Origin: Variovorax sp. J22G73
GTDB taxonomy: Bacteria > Pseudomonadota > Gammaproteobacteria > Burkholderiales > Burkholderiaceae_C
Direction of reading: 5' to 3'
NCBI RefSeq assembly: GCF_030317035.1
Contig: NZ_JASZYK010000005.1
Location: 310,001 to 374,000 of the forward strand
Length of the DNA: 64,000 nucleotides
The notes below the pieces were generated by a model, which was not told the origin of the DNA, ran no database searches, and was given only the letters and a program-made list of their open reading frames with translations. The translations under genes were made by a program, and so were the position numbers. Shown here piece after piece: positions 51,579 through 60,521 of the stretch. Every line of letters starts with the position of its first letter. The stretch's first letter is position 1.

Positions 51579-52721
51579 ATGACATCGCAGTTTCTTCGCG
51601 CGCTGCTCGCGCTCCTGGCCGCGGCGTTCTGCGGCTTCGTCCATGCCGCGCCCGGCGTGCTGTTGCGCGCGGTTCCCATGTCGGGCGCGCCGATGGGCGC
51701 CAGCGCCAGCCGCATCCTCTACACATCGCTCGGCGAGCGCGGCGAGCCCATCGTGGTCTCGGGCATCGTCGTGGTGCCCGATGGGCCGGTGCCGCCGGGC
51801 GGCCGCCCCATGGTGGCCTGGGCCCATCCGACCACGGGCATCGTGCCGGCCTGCGCGCCCTCGCTCGCGCTGCAGGTGATCCGCCGCATTCCGGGCCTGC
51901 CGGAGATGCTGGCGCACGGCTGGGTGGTGGTGGCCACCGACTACCCCGGGCTGGGCACCGCCGGACCGCACCCCTACCTGGTGGGCGGCAGCGAGGCGCG
52001 CTCGGTGCTCGATTCGCTGCGCGCGGCGCGTGCGCTGCCGAATGCGCACGCGGGTTCGCGCTTCGCGGTCTGGGGCCATTCGCAGGGCGGCCAGGCGGCG
52101 CTCTTCACCGGGTTGATGGCCCGGCAGTACGCGCCCGAACTCACGCTCGAAGGCGTGGCCGCCGCGGCCCCCGCCACCGACCTGCTCGCGCTGCTGGACG
52201 ACGACTTCGACAGCATCGGCGGGCGCAACCTGTCGGCCATGACCTTGTGGTCGTGGTCGCGCGTGTACGGCCTGCCCATCGACAAGCTGGTGCTGCCGCA
52301 GGCCATGCCGGCGGTGGACGCGCTGGCCAATGAATGCATCGAGTCGGCCTTCGACATCGTGCGCCGCATGGTCTCGGGCCGCAGCCTGGCGCACACCTTC
52401 CTGAGCGTGGGCAATTTCAGCAAGCTGGAGCCCTGGCGCTCGATGCTGGCGCTGAACTCGCCGGGCCCGCTGCCGCGCGGCGTGCCGCTGTTCATTGCGC
52501 AGGGCGAGGCCGACGGGCTGGTGCGCCCCGACGTGACGCGCGCCTATGCCGCGCGCCAGTGCGCCGCCGGCGGCAGCGTGCGGCTGCTGATGCTGCCGGG
52601 CGTGAACCACGGCTTTGCGGGCCGCGACGGCGCCGCGCCCGCCGTGGCGTGGATGGCCGACCGCTTTGCCGGGCGGCCCGCGCCCAGCGACTGCGGCGGG
52701 GCACTGCAACAAGGTGCCTGA
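51579..52721 (+). CDS. Secreted lipase/esterase (alpha/beta-hydrolase, LIP family)
   Basis: A 380-residue exported hydrolase. The signal peptide ends near FVHAAPG. Catalytic features: VVVATDYPGLG, nucleophile elbow VWGHSQGGQAAL (Ser168), the Asp in IAQGEADGLV, and the His in PGVNHGFAGR. The overall arrangement matches the secretory lipase (LIP) group acting on triacylglycerols or short esters. It follows the SlyB-like gene by 55 bases but probably has its own transcription. An unpaired Cys near the end (SDCGGA) could pair with C in PACAPS or NECIES. Confidence 0.8.
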   Translation: MTSQFLRALLALLAAAFCGFVHAAPGVLLRAVPMSGAPMGASASRILYTSLGERGEPIVVSGIVVVPDGPVPPGGRPMVAWAHPTTGIVPACAPSLALQVIRRIPGLPEMLAHGWVVVATDYPGLGTAGPHPYLVGGSEARSVLDSLRAARALPNAHAGSRFAVWGHSQGGQAALFTGLMARQYAPELTLEGVAAAAPATDLLALLDDDFDSIGGRNLSAMTLWSWSRVYGLPIDKLVLPQAMPAVDALANECIESAFDIVRRMVSGRSLAHTFLSVGNFSKLEPWRSMLALNSPGPLPRGVPLFIAQGEADGLVRPDVTRAYAARQCAAGGSVRLLMLPGVNHGFAGRDGAAPAVAWMADRFAGRPAPSDCGGALQQGA

Positions 52722-52770
52722 GACGGAATGCAAACATCTGGGACGCTGCGTTCACTGGCGGGGCCGTCAT

Positions 52771-52790
52771 TTACTTAACATCGAAAGTAA
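52771..52790 (+). promoter_or_regulatory. Inverted repeat TTACTT-N8-AAGTAA upstream of an AraC gene
   Basis: Perfect 6-base arms with an 8-base spacer lie 30 bases before ATG 52821, in a short AT-rich patch of an otherwise GC-rich gap. It may be an operator or part of the promoter; no consensus -35/-10 pair is clear. Confidence 0.35.
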
Positions 52791-52820
52791 TCAGCCCCCC
52801 ACATCGTCCTGGAAGCCGCC

Positions 52821-53843
52821 ATGTTCGCCGTCGCATCCTCGCCCGTTCCGCAGATCCGCTTCGACTCCAGCAGCCTGCCGGCGGGCACTGCGCTGGACCG
52901 CTGGCGCTCCAACCTGTCGCAGAGCTGGGACATGTCGCTGGTCGACGAGGCGGCCGCGCCGCACTTTCACGCCGACGTGTCGATGTGGCGCATGGACGGG
53001 CTGCTCGTGGGCAACGCCAACTTCGGCCCCACGCAGACCCGCATGCGCCGCGAGAAGAACATTCGCGCCGACCAGCTCGACCACTACCGCGTGCTGCTGA
53101 TGCGCTCGGGCGAGTTCCACTGCGATGCCGACGGCTCGCAGGTGTCGCTGGCGCCGGGCCAGTTCGTGGTGACCGACATGGCGCTGCCCGAGCGCAGCGA
53201 ATCGGCGTGCGCGAGCGCGGTGGCCTACGTGCCGCGCGACATGCTCGACAACGCGCTGCCACGGCCCATGCCGCTGCACGGCGTGTCGCCGCGCAATGCA
53301 TGCGCCGGACTGCTGGGCGAACACCTTTCCGCGCTGCTGCTGGGCCTGCCTTCGGCCACGCCCGAGGAGCTGCCCTTCTTGACGCAGGCCACGGTCAACC
53401 TGATTGCCGCCAGCCTGGCCTCCAGCGCCGAGAACCAGGCGCTCGCCCGGCCCGCCATCGACAACGTGCTGCTGCGCCGGGCGCGCAAGCATGTGGAGCA
53501 GCACCTGACGCAAGACGAGCTGAGCGCCGCGCAGCTGTGCGTGCAGCTGAAGGTGTCGCGCTCCACGCTCTACCGGCTGTTCGAGCCGCTGGGCGGCGTG
53601 GCGCAGTACATCAAGGAGCGGCGGCTCGCGCGGGTGCACGAGATCTTGAGCCGGTCGTCGGAGCGGCCGCACATCGCGCGGCTGGCCGAGTCGCACGGGT
53701 TCAAGAGCGCGGCGCATTTCAGCAAGGCCTTTCGCGAACAGTTCGGCTACAGCGCGCGCGAGGTGCCTTTCAACATCGCGCAGCGCGGCGCCCGCCCGCG
53801 CGCCTCGGTGCGCTTCGACGATTGGCTGAGCAGCCTGCAGTGA
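52821..53843 (+). CDS. AraC-family regulator with AraC_binding_2 domain (paralogue A)
   Basis: A 340-residue regulator. The N-terminal half is an AraC-ligand-binding-2 type domain (DQLDHYRVLLMRSGEF, LAPGQFVVTDMALPE, MPLHGVSPRNACAGLL), and the C-terminal half is the AraC HTH pair (SRSTLYRLFEPLGGVAQYIK, SHGFKSAAHFSKAFREQFGY). It is clearly homologous to the regulators at 57162, 58379 and 59439. The ligand is unknown. It is read rightwards, against the following membrane-protein operon. Confidence 0.88.
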   Translation: MFAVASSPVPQIRFDSSSLPAGTALDRWRSNLSQSWDMSLVDEAAAPHFHADVSMWRMDGLLVGNANFGPTQTRMRREKNIRADQLDHYRVLLMRSGEFHCDADGSQVSLAPGQFVVTDMALPERSESACASAVAYVPRDMLDNALPRPMPLHGVSPRNACAGLLGEHLSALLLGLPSATPEELPFLTQATVNLIAASLASSAENQALARPAIDNVLLRRARKHVEQHLTQDELSAAQLCVQLKVSRSTLYRLFEPLGGVAQYIKERRLARVHEILSRSSERPHIARLAESHGFKSAAHFSKAFREQFGYSAREVPFNIAQRGARPRASVRFDDWLSSLQ

Positions 53844-53881
53844 GGTCTGCGGCTTGCGGCCTTTGACATGAGGCCTGGGGC

Positions 53882-54250
53882 TCAGCCCCCGCCCTTGTGC
53901 CCCGACCGGTGCCGGTGCTCGGCCGCCTGCAGGTGGTTGCGAAGCACGGTGGAAATCAGGTCGATGCCGACCCCGCCGAACAGCGCCGGCACCAGGTAGA
54001 GGCCGATCGCCATCTCGGAGGCGAAGACGTCGTCGAGCTTGGTGACGGTCTGCGCCGCCCCCGAGGCCAGGCTGTGCAGCAGCCCGGTGTCGACCGCGGC
54101 CACCGTCACCAACGTCACGCCCAGCAGCAGCGTGGTGCGCGTGGAGATGGCGCGGCGCTTTCGCAGCAGCGCATACAGGCCCACCGGCACCGCCAGCGAC
54201 AGCGCGATGAGCGCCCAGAAGCGCAGTTCGACCAGTCCGGTTTCAGTCAT
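53882..54250 (-). CDS. Small integral membrane protein, unknown
   Basis: A 122-residue protein with about three TM helices (residues 8-28, 40-62, 80-105) and a His/Gly-rich cytoplasmic tail (EHRHRSGHKGGG) that might bind metal. I do not recognise the family. ATG 54250 overlaps the cupin stop by 4 bases (ATGA), making it the third gene of the operon with an exported peptide and a cupin. Confidence 0.7.
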   Translation of the reverse strand: MTETGLVELRFWALIALSLAVPVGLYALLRKRRAISTRTTLLLGVTLVTVAAVDTGLLHSLASGAAQTVTKLDDVFASEMAIGLYLVPALFGGVGIDLISTVLRNHLQAAEHRHRSGHKGGG

Positions 54251-54759
54251 GGCCCGCCATCTTGCGACGCTCCCTCGCCGGCGTCCAGCGGCGCGCCCAG
54301 GTAGTCCACGCCCCAGCGCCGGCCGAACAGGCGCAGCATGGCGCACCGCCGTGGCGGCTCGGCCGCCATGGCCGCCGCCAGCTCGCGAAAGAACGCCGCC
54401 GCGTCGGTGCCCGGCTGGATGATCACCTTCTGCCGCGCGCCCGTGCCCGTCACGTTGACGAAGGCCCGCGCCGCGCCGCCCGGCACGCTGACAAGGTCGC
54501 CGCGCCGCGCGATGAAGCGCCGCCCGTCCACCTCGAACAGGAAGCGGCCGGTCACGACCTCGAAGATCTCGCTGCGCTCCCACCGGTGCAGCGGCGGGCC
54601 GAAGCCGGCGGCGTTGGTGGTCTCCACCACCACCGGCAGGTCGGCGCCCCATGCCGCGGCGATGCGCACGCGCACGCCCATGCCGATCGAGGGAATGCGG
54701 ATGATCGGCTCGGCGCGTGCGGGGCGCGCGGTGCTCAGGCCCGGCGGCGCGCCGGTCAC
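54247..54759 (-). CDS. Cupin-domain protein
   Basis: A 170-residue protein with a single cupin barrel: GFGPPLHRWERSEIFEVV, then FLFEVDGRRFIARRGDLVSVPGG. The first cupin motif retains His and Glu, suggesting a metal site, though the full His-x-His is reduced to a single His before the Arg. The start is GTG 54759, whose GTGA overlaps the stop of the exported peptide gene by 4 bases; no ATG is available without running far upstream. Function unknown; perhaps a metal-binding or small-molecule-binding partner of the exported peptide. Confidence 0.75.
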   Translation of the reverse strand: MTGAPPGLSTARPARAEPIIRIPSIGMGVRVRIAAAWGADLPVVVETTNAAGFGPPLHRWERSEIFEVVTGRFLFEVDGRRFIARRGDLVSVPGGAARAFVNVTGTGARQKVIIQPGTDAAAFFRELAAAMAAEPPRRCAMLRLFGRRWGVDYLGAPLDAGEGASQDGGP

Positions 54760-55106
54760 TTCCAGCTGCCGTCGGGCAGGCGGCCGTGGTACGGCGTGTT
54801 GCGGCAGTGGCCCCACGGGCCGCGCCAGTAGCCCGGCGGGCAGCTGTAGCGCACGCGTGGGTACTCCTGGTAGTAGCCGCCGGGCAGCGGGCCGTAGTAA
54901 GGCGTGTAGCGGCAGCCGCCCCACGGGCCACGCCAGCCGCTGGGGCCGCAGCCACCGGAAACGGGCACGACCATCGCGCTGTCGATATGGACGACGGCGG
55001 TGTCGCCGCGGGTGTTGATGTCGGTGCCCGCGAACGCGTTCACCGCGGGGCCGGCCGCGCCGCCCAGCATCGCCGCGCAGAGCAGCAGTTTTTTCCACGT
55101 TGCCAT
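54756..55106 (-). CDS. Small exported Gly/Pro/Cys repeat protein (CRPN-like)
   Basis: A 116-residue secreted protein. The signal peptide ends near NAFAG. The C-terminal half holds two copies of a GWRGPWGGCRYTPYYG-like unit: CGPSGWRGPWGGCRYTPYYG and CPPGYWRGPWGHCRNTPYHG. Each copy has two Cys flanking RGPWG, suggesting a disulfide or metal-binding loop. The unit resembles GCG_CRPN-type repeat proteins, a family without known function. GAGGA lies 6 bases before ATG 55106. It heads a coupled operon with a cupin and a membrane protein, and is divergent from the lipoprotein at 55327. Confidence 0.75.
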   Translation of the reverse strand: MATWKKLLLCAAMLGGAAGPAVNAFAGTDINTRGDTAVVHIDSAMVVPVSGGCGPSGWRGPWGGCRYTPYYGPLPGGYYQEYPRVRYSCPPGYWRGPWGHCRNTPYHGRLPDGSWK

Positions 55107-55326
55107 GGTGATTCCTCGTGTGTTGAAAGAGTGAGGCGATCGTAGAAAACGAGGCCCGCGGCATGTGTCCTGCCGATCCCAGTTCATGCGGTTTCGTCCC
55201 ACCGGCGCGCATGCGTCTTGAAGCAGCGGGACGGCGCGGCAACAAACGGGACCGCCAAGAAATTGCGCGCGGCCGCGGCGCGCGAGCATCGGTGCCTTCA
55301 CGCAACCACACTGTCAGGACTCACCC

Positions 55327-55845
55327 ATGCCTTCCCTTCGTTTCGCATCGCTCTTCGCGGCGACCACCGCCGCCGCCGTGCTCGGCGGCTGCGCCTCCAG
55401 CGGCATCATCGGCGCCGACCTGGTCAAGAACGGCCGCGCCGTCGACCCCGTGCTCATCGCCTGGAAAAGCAACGACGGCGCCATCGACGGCACCATGACC
55501 GCGACGCTGCCCGACGCCACGTACCAGGGCCGCTTCATGCAGATCACGCGCCAGGTCGACAGCGACACGCTCGCGCCCATGTGGGCCGGCTGGCCCATGG
55601 GCTGGTCGGACTGGCCGGGCTACGGCCCCGGCTGGGCGGTGGCTCCGATGGCTCCGATGCTCCCCATGGACGCCGTGCAGTTCAGCACCGTCTACAGCGG
55701 CAAGGTCGTCGCCAACCTGAAGAGCCCCGGCGGCAAGCTGATGCGCTGCCGCTTCCAGATGACGCGGCCCGACGCGGGCATGTCCGGCGGCGGCACCGGC
55801 GAGTGCCAGCTGGCGGGGGGCGAATCGGTGCAGGCCAGCTTCTGA
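55327..55845 (+). CDS. Lipoprotein of unknown function
   Basis: A 172-residue lipoprotein. The signal ends in the lipobox VLGGC (Cys about residue 23). The mature part is beta-rich, with a Gly/Pro/Trp/Met-rich insertion (AGWPMGWSDWPGYGPGWAVA, about 86-105) and a final MRCRFQMTRPDAGMSGGGTG then GECQLAGGESVQASF typical of small periplasmic beta proteins that bind outer membrane or peptidoglycan. Function unknown. It stands alone between two leftward operons. Confidence 0.7.
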   Translation: MPSLRFASLFAATTAAAVLGGCASSGIIGADLVKNGRAVDPVLIAWKSNDGAIDGTMTATLPDATYQGRFMQITRQVDSDTLAPMWAGWPMGWSDWPGYGPGWAVAPMAPMLPMDAVQFSTVYSGKVVANLKSPGGKLMRCRFQMTRPDAGMSGGGTGECQLAGGESVQASF

Positions 55846-55889
55846 CGCGGGCGCGCCACGCCGGCCCACTCGTGCACTCCTGGCGTCGG

Positions 55890-57101
55890 TCAACCCGTTG
55901 CACGGCCTCGCCCGAGCCAGGCGGCGCGCCCCACGGCGGCCAGGCCCATCGACAGCGCCAGCACGGCGATGCCCACCCCGATGCCCGCCATGCGCTGCAA
56001 GGCCGGCGCCTCGCCCAATAGCGTGCCGGGGTCTTGCACGAAGACCATGATGAAGGCCACGCCGAACTGCAAGGCCATGTAGCGCACCGACGCCGCGCCC
56101 TCCTGCAGCCACGCCGCGCACCACACGCCCGCGGCCAGCGCGACGTGGGCGGCCAGCGGCCGGCCTTCGACCCAGGGCAGCACGGCGGCGGCGAGCGCGA
56201 TGGCCAGCAGGCAACCGGCCGCCCGCTGCGCCATGCGCTGCGCCACGCGCCGGCGCGTGGCGGCCACCAGGCCCTCGACAGGCACCACGAGCACCGCGAT
56301 GGTGGTGACCATGGCCTGCGTGAGATGGCGCAGCTCGGTCAGCGTGCACGCCAGCGCCAGCGCGGCGACGGCGAATGCGCAGTGCAAGGCCAGGTGCGCG
56401 GCATTGCGGCGGAGCACGGCAACGTCCGCGCCCGATGCCGAACCCGATACCGCGCTGATCGGCAACGCCACGCCGGCCTGCCCGCCGCGGCGACCCAGCC
56501 GCGCGCCGAGGGCGTCGGCGGCAACCGCCACGCAGACGCAGGCCAGGCTGCCGATGGCGACATCGAAGACACGCACGCGCGCGAATTCGGCCAGCGCGGC
56601 TGCGCCCGCCATGCCGACCGTGGCCGCGCTGACCGTGCGCGCCTCGCACACGACCATCACGAAGGTCACGAGCCCGAGCACCCAGGCGTAGCCCTGCGCG
56701 AAGGCCAGCGCGCCATACAGGCAGAGCCACGCGATCAAGCCCACGGCGAGCACGAAGGCCGCCGCGTGCGGCGCCAGCCAAGGCCCGAGCAACCAGCCGA
56801 GCAAGGCGCCCGCCAGCGTGCCGAGCCCGCGCAGGCCCGCGCGCGCCAGCGTCGTGCGCCAGCCGGCCTGCATCACGGTGAACGCGCTGATGGCCGCCCA
56901 CCAGCTGTCGGCCAGGCCGAGCGCGTGGCAGGCCAGCACGGCGAGTGCCACCGACGCGACCTGCCGCAACGCGTGCACGTTGCGCGGGTGTCGCCACGCG
57001 CGGCTTTGCCACTCGTCGCGCAGGCCGAGCGCCATGTCGCGCAGCGGCGCGAGGACCTCGCGCGTCAAACGTGCCGGACGAATTGAACACATCGCACGCA
57101 T
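55890..57101 (-). CDS. FUSC-family inner-membrane transporter
   Basis: A 403-residue polytopic membrane protein of the fusaric-acid-resistance/aromatic acid exporter (FUSC) type. The first block of TM helices starts about residue 50 (LRQVASVALAVLACHALG, AAISAFTVMQAGWRTTLARAG) and a second, similar block near 240-370 (RRRVAQRMAQRAAGCLLAIA). It is shorter than two-component AaeB-like exporters and lacks the large cytoplasmic domain between blocks. Probably exports aromatic acids or similar compounds. The AraC gene at 57162, read the same way upstream, is a candidate regulator. Confidence 0.8.
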   Translation of the reverse strand: MRAMCSIRPARLTREVLAPLRDMALGLRDEWQSRAWRHPRNVHALRQVASVALAVLACHALGLADSWWAAISAFTVMQAGWRTTLARAGLRGLGTLAGALLGWLLGPWLAPHAAAFVLAVGLIAWLCLYGALAFAQGYAWVLGLVTFVMVVCEARTVSAATVGMAGAAALAEFARVRVFDVAIGSLACVCVAVAADALGARLGRRGGQAGVALPISAVSGSASGADVAVLRRNAAHLALHCAFAVAALALACTLTELRHLTQAMVTTIAVLVVPVEGLVAATRRRVAQRMAQRAAGCLLAIALAAAVLPWVEGRPLAAHVALAAGVWCAAWLQEGAASVRYMALQFGVAFIMVFVQDPGTLLGEAPALQRMAGIGVGIAVLALSMGLAAVGRAAWLGRGRATG

Positions 57102-57161
57102 TCAGCACGCGCAAAAAGGAAACGCCTCGTCGGCCCTTGGCCGCACCGATGCACCATGCCG

Positions 57162-58262
57162 CTAGTGCTTCTGCAGCTGGTTGAGCCAGCCGGCAAAGCC
57201 CTGCCCCGCCGCCTGCGCCTTCGTCGCGGGTGCCATCGCCGGCATGGCCTGGCTGCCCACCTCGCTCGGGCTGTAGCCGAACTGCTGGCGAAACGCGCGG
57301 CTGAAATGCGCGGCGCTCTTGAAGCCGAAGTCGTCCGCCACGCGCGCCAGGTAAATGCGCTTCTGCGGCGCCGCCAGCAGCGCGTGCACCGCGCCGAGCC
57401 GGCGCTCGCGCACGAAGGTGTTCACCCCGCCCACGGGCTCCAGCAGCCGGTACAGCGCGCTGCGCGACATGCCGAACTGCGCGCACAGCCGCTCTACGCC
57501 GAGCGTGCTGTCGCCCAGGTTCGCGTCCACGTAGCGCTTGATCTGGCGGATGAACAGCTGCTCGAACTGCGGCCGCGCGAGCGCCATCGATTCCACCGTG
57601 GGGGCCACGCTGGCGGCCATCATGCAGAACGTGGCCCTGGCCGCGGCCTGCACCTCCGGCTGCGTCATGACGGGCGCGGCGGACGCCAGCGCGCACAGGT
57701 GCTCGCCCAGCAGCCGGCCCGAGATACCCTGTGGCGAAAAGCCGTGCAGGTCCACCTTCTTGGGCAGCAAGGCATCGAGCGCGTCGCGCGGAATGAACAC
57801 CGAAATGTCTTCACCCGCGACAAAGTCCATGCGGTAGGGGCGCGACATGTCCAGGAAGAGCGGTGTGCGCAGCTTCACGCCGCGCGCTTCGCCCGACAGG
57901 TCGCGCAGCGCGAACGGGCTGGCCTGGCGCAGCGGCAGGTTCAGGCAGTAGTGATCGACCTGGCTGCTGCGAATGGAGGCGCTGGTGCGCAGCACGCTGT
58001 GCGAGAAGAAGAACGAGCGCTGCATCATCGCGAGCTCGCCGAGCATGAAGCCGCGGTGTTCCACGCTGCCGCCACCCTGCGAATTAGGCGAAGCGTGCGG
58101 ATCATGTGGGTCCAGCGGACCGCGAGGAAAGTCGAGCTCGAAGTTGGCCGAGAAGCGCTCGCGCAGGTGGTCCTTCAGTTGCGCGGCGGGCAGTTCGTCG
58201 CTTCTGAAGACGATCTGCTGGATCGCCGGGGGTTCGGTCGGGGCTTCGGTCGGGGGCGTCAC
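57162..58262 (-). CDS. AraC-family regulator (paralogue B)
   Basis: A 366-residue regulator. The ligand-binding half has SSQVDHYCLNLPLRQAS, FVAGEDISVFIPRDALD and LHGFSPQGISGRLLGEHL; the HTH half has MSRSALYRLLEPVGGVNTFV and DFGFKSAAHFSRAFRQQFGY. The start is GTG 58262, with GGAGG five bases upstream; the frame continues further but without signals. It is homologous to the three neighbours. Its stop lies 60 bases upstream of the FUSC transporter start, so it may regulate export. Confidence 0.85.
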   Translation of the reverse strand: MTPPTEAPTEPPAIQQIVFRSDELPAAQLKDHLRERFSANFELDFPRGPLDPHDPHASPNSQGGGSVEHRGFMLGELAMMQRSFFFSHSVLRTSASIRSSQVDHYCLNLPLRQASPFALRDLSGEARGVKLRTPLFLDMSRPYRMDFVAGEDISVFIPRDALDALLPKKVDLHGFSPQGISGRLLGEHLCALASAAPVMTQPEVQAAARATFCMMAASVAPTVESMALARPQFEQLFIRQIKRYVDANLGDSTLGVERLCAQFGMSRSALYRLLEPVGGVNTFVRERRLGAVHALLAAPQKRIYLARVADDFGFKSAAHFSRAFRQQFGYSPSEVGSQAMPAMAPATKAQAAGQGFAGWLNQLQKH

Positions 58263-58378
58263 GGGGTCCTCCGGCGGTCTTCTTGTGCTTGCGCTCCCTG
58301 CGACGGAAATTCTAGGAACCGGGCGCGTGGCCGGGTGCGCTGGCCATCCCAAATCTGTGTCGGGTGTCTCATCGCAGG

Positions 58379-59446
58379 CTAGGCCAGCACGGTGCGCCAC
58401 CATTTGGCCGGCGTGGTGGCCGCGGGGTCGATGGCGATGGCGGCATGCCCATCCGCCGCCTGCACCTCAGTCGGCGCGTAGCCGAAGTGCGCCCGGAAGG
58501 CGCGGCTGAAGTGCGCCGCGTTCTTGAACCCGTGCTGCTCCGCCAGCCGCGACAGGTACACCCTGCCCGAAGGCGCGCGCAGCACCGAATGGATGCGCTC
58601 CAGCCGTTGCGAGCGGATGTGGTGCGCCACGCCGCCCAGCGGCTCGAACATCCGGTACAGCGTGGCGCGTGAGAGGCCGAAGGCGCTGCACACCCCTTCG
58701 CTGGACAGGTCCGCGCGCAGCAGGTGGTCGTCGATGTGGCGCAGCACCTGGCGCATGAGCGTCTGCGTGAGCGCGGGGCGTGCCAGGTCGAGCGTGGCTG
58801 CCGACGGCGCCAGGCTCGCGGCAAGCAGGTGCAGGGTGGCCTCGAAGGCGCCGGCCACTTCGCCCTGCGTCATGTCGGGCAGCCGCAGCACCAGCGATTG
58901 CAGGTGCGCGACCAGCATCGCCCCGCACGCGCCCTGCGGCACCACGCCATGCAGGTCGAACTGCCGCGGCAGCAGCCGGTCGAGCGCGTTGCGCGGAATG
59001 AACAGCGAGGTGATGCGCCCCGCCCCGTGCGACAGCGCCTTCGGCTGCGCCAGGTCGCTGAGCAGCGGCTGGCCGGGAGGCGACGCCAGCTCGCGCTCGC
59101 CGTGCCGCATGCGCAGGCCGGTGCCGTCGTGGGCCAGCTGCAGCGTGTAGTGGTCGACGGGCTCCTTGCGCACCAGTGCCGGCGTGCGCACCATGCGCTG
59201 CGCGCCGTACTCGCCCGCCGACACCAGCATGCCCGCCAGGTTCCACGCCTGGGTGCGCACGTTCCAGGGGCGCGCGGCCACCGGGTCGATCTCGACGATG
59301 CCGATAGGCGCCATCTGCACACGCCAGTGCTCGATGCGGTCGGCCAGCGACAGGGCCGAGGTGTCGAGCACGAAGGGCGACACCGGCTGCGCAGCAGCAG
59401 GAGCAGCAGCGCCACCCGCCGGGCCGGAAGTGGCGACCTCAGTCAT
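58379..59446 (-). CDS. AraC-family regulator (paralogue C)
   Basis: A 355-residue regulator. The ligand-binding half has PVDHYTLQLAHDGTGLRM, RITSLFIPRNALDRLLP and LHGVVPQGACGAMLVAHL; the HTH half has LSRATLYRMFEPLGGVAHHIR and EQHGFKNAAHFSRAFRAHFGY. Start ATG 59446 overlaps the stop of the upstream AraC gene by 8 bases (ATGACTGA), so the two are co-translated. The N-terminal 20 residues are Ala/Pro-rich. Ligand unknown. Confidence 0.87.
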   Translation of the reverse strand: MTEVATSGPAGGAAAPAAAQPVSPFVLDTSALSLADRIEHWRVQMAPIGIVEIDPVAARPWNVRTQAWNLAGMLVSAGEYGAQRMVRTPALVRKEPVDHYTLQLAHDGTGLRMRHGERELASPPGQPLLSDLAQPKALSHGAGRITSLFIPRNALDRLLPRQFDLHGVVPQGACGAMLVAHLQSLVLRLPDMTQGEVAGAFEATLHLLAASLAPSAATLDLARPALTQTLMRQVLRHIDDHLLRADLSSEGVCSAFGLSRATLYRMFEPLGGVAHHIRSQRLERIHSVLRAPSGRVYLSRLAEQHGFKNAAHFSRAFRAHFGYAPTEVQAADGHAAIAIDPAATTPAKWWRTVLA

Positions 59447-60521
59447 GCAGCGCATGCAGCCACTGGCCGAAGACCGGCATGGCGGTTGTAACGCCGACCC
59501 CACCCGCCCTGCCCCCACCCATGCCCTCACACGTACTGCGTTCGCGGCCTGCCGGCCACGCAGCCTGCACATCGCGCGGGCTGCACCCGAAGCGTTCACG
59601 AAACGCGCGGCTGAAATGCGTGGCGCTCTTGAAGCCGTGGCTCTCCGCGATGCGCGACACCGACTGCCAGCGCGAAGCCGACGCCAGCACCGTGCGCACG
59701 CGCGCCAGCCGGCGCTCCTTGATGTGGTTGGCCACCCCGCCCAGCGGTTCGAACAGGCGGTACAGCATCGAGCGCGACACGCGAAAACGCTCGCACAGCG
59801 CCTGCGCATGCAGCGCCTCGTCGGTGAGGTTGTGCTCTATGTAGCGGCACACCTGGCGCCGCAGCGCGTCTTCGACCGCCGGGCGCGCGGCCGGCAGCAG
59901 GGCCGCCGTGGGCGCCAGGCTGGCCGCCAGCAGGTGCAGGGTGGCCAAGCGCGCACCCACCACTTCTTCCGGGCGCATGCGCGGCATCTGCCGGGACAGC
60001 TCGGCCACGTGGTCCACGAACATGCCCGCGCAGGCGCCCGCGGGCACCACGCCGTGCAGGTCCAGCGGCTGAGGCAACAGGCTGTCGAGCGCCTCGCGCG
60101 GCACGAACACGGCCACGCTCGCCCCGGCGTCGACGTCCATGCATTCGGGGCGCGCCATGTCGGTGATGGCGAATTCGCCGCGGCGCAGCAGCCGCCGAGT
60201 CTCGCCCGCCTGCACGCGGGTAACGCCGTCGCCCAGGCGCACATGCAGCTTGTAGTGGTCGAGGTGCGTGGTGCGCACGGTGTGCGCGTCGCGCGTGAGG
60301 ATGTGGCCGCCGCAGGTTCGCGGGCTCAGCATGAGGCCCCCGAGCGTCCATACCGAAGTCCGCGCTTCCAGTTGGTCGGCCGCCGTGCCGTCGGGCATCG
60401 ACAGGCGAAACGCATCCGTGAGCCGGTGCTGCCAGCAGTCGAAGCGTTCGGCGGGCGCCAGCGCGCTCGCGTCGAATTGGGTGAAGACAAGCCCATGCTC
60501 GGAAATCGTCGGCATTCGCAT
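59439..60521 (-). CDS. AraC-family regulator (paralogue D)
   Basis: A 360-residue regulator, closest to paralogue C. Ligand-binding half: HLDHYKLHVRLGDGVTRV, FAITDMARPECMDV, LHGVVPAGACAGMFVDHV. HTH half: VSRSMLYRLFEPLGGVANHIK and SHGFKSATHFSRAFRERFGC, where the usual Gly-Tyr is Gly-Cys. It has an extra C-terminal Gly/Arg-rich segment (GGGRAGGVGV) not seen in the others. ATG 60521 follows GAGGAAAGGT. It is divergent from the multicopper oxidase gene across 211 bases that contain a TTGTC-N7-GACAA repeat (60549-60565). Confidence 0.87.
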   Translation of the reverse strand: MRMPTISEHGLVFTQFDASALAPAERFDCWQHRLTDAFRLSMPDGTAADQLEARTSVWTLGGLMLSPRTCGGHILTRDAHTVRTTHLDHYKLHVRLGDGVTRVQAGETRRLLRRGEFAITDMARPECMDVDAGASVAVFVPREALDSLLPQPLDLHGVVPAGACAGMFVDHVAELSRQMPRMRPEEVVGARLATLHLLAASLAPTAALLPAARPAVEDALRRQVCRYIEHNLTDEALHAQALCERFRVSRSMLYRLFEPLGGVANHIKERRLARVRTVLASASRWQSVSRIAESHGFKSATHFSRAFRERFGCSPRDVQAAWPAGRERSTCEGMGGGRAGGVGVTTAMPVFGQWLHALHD

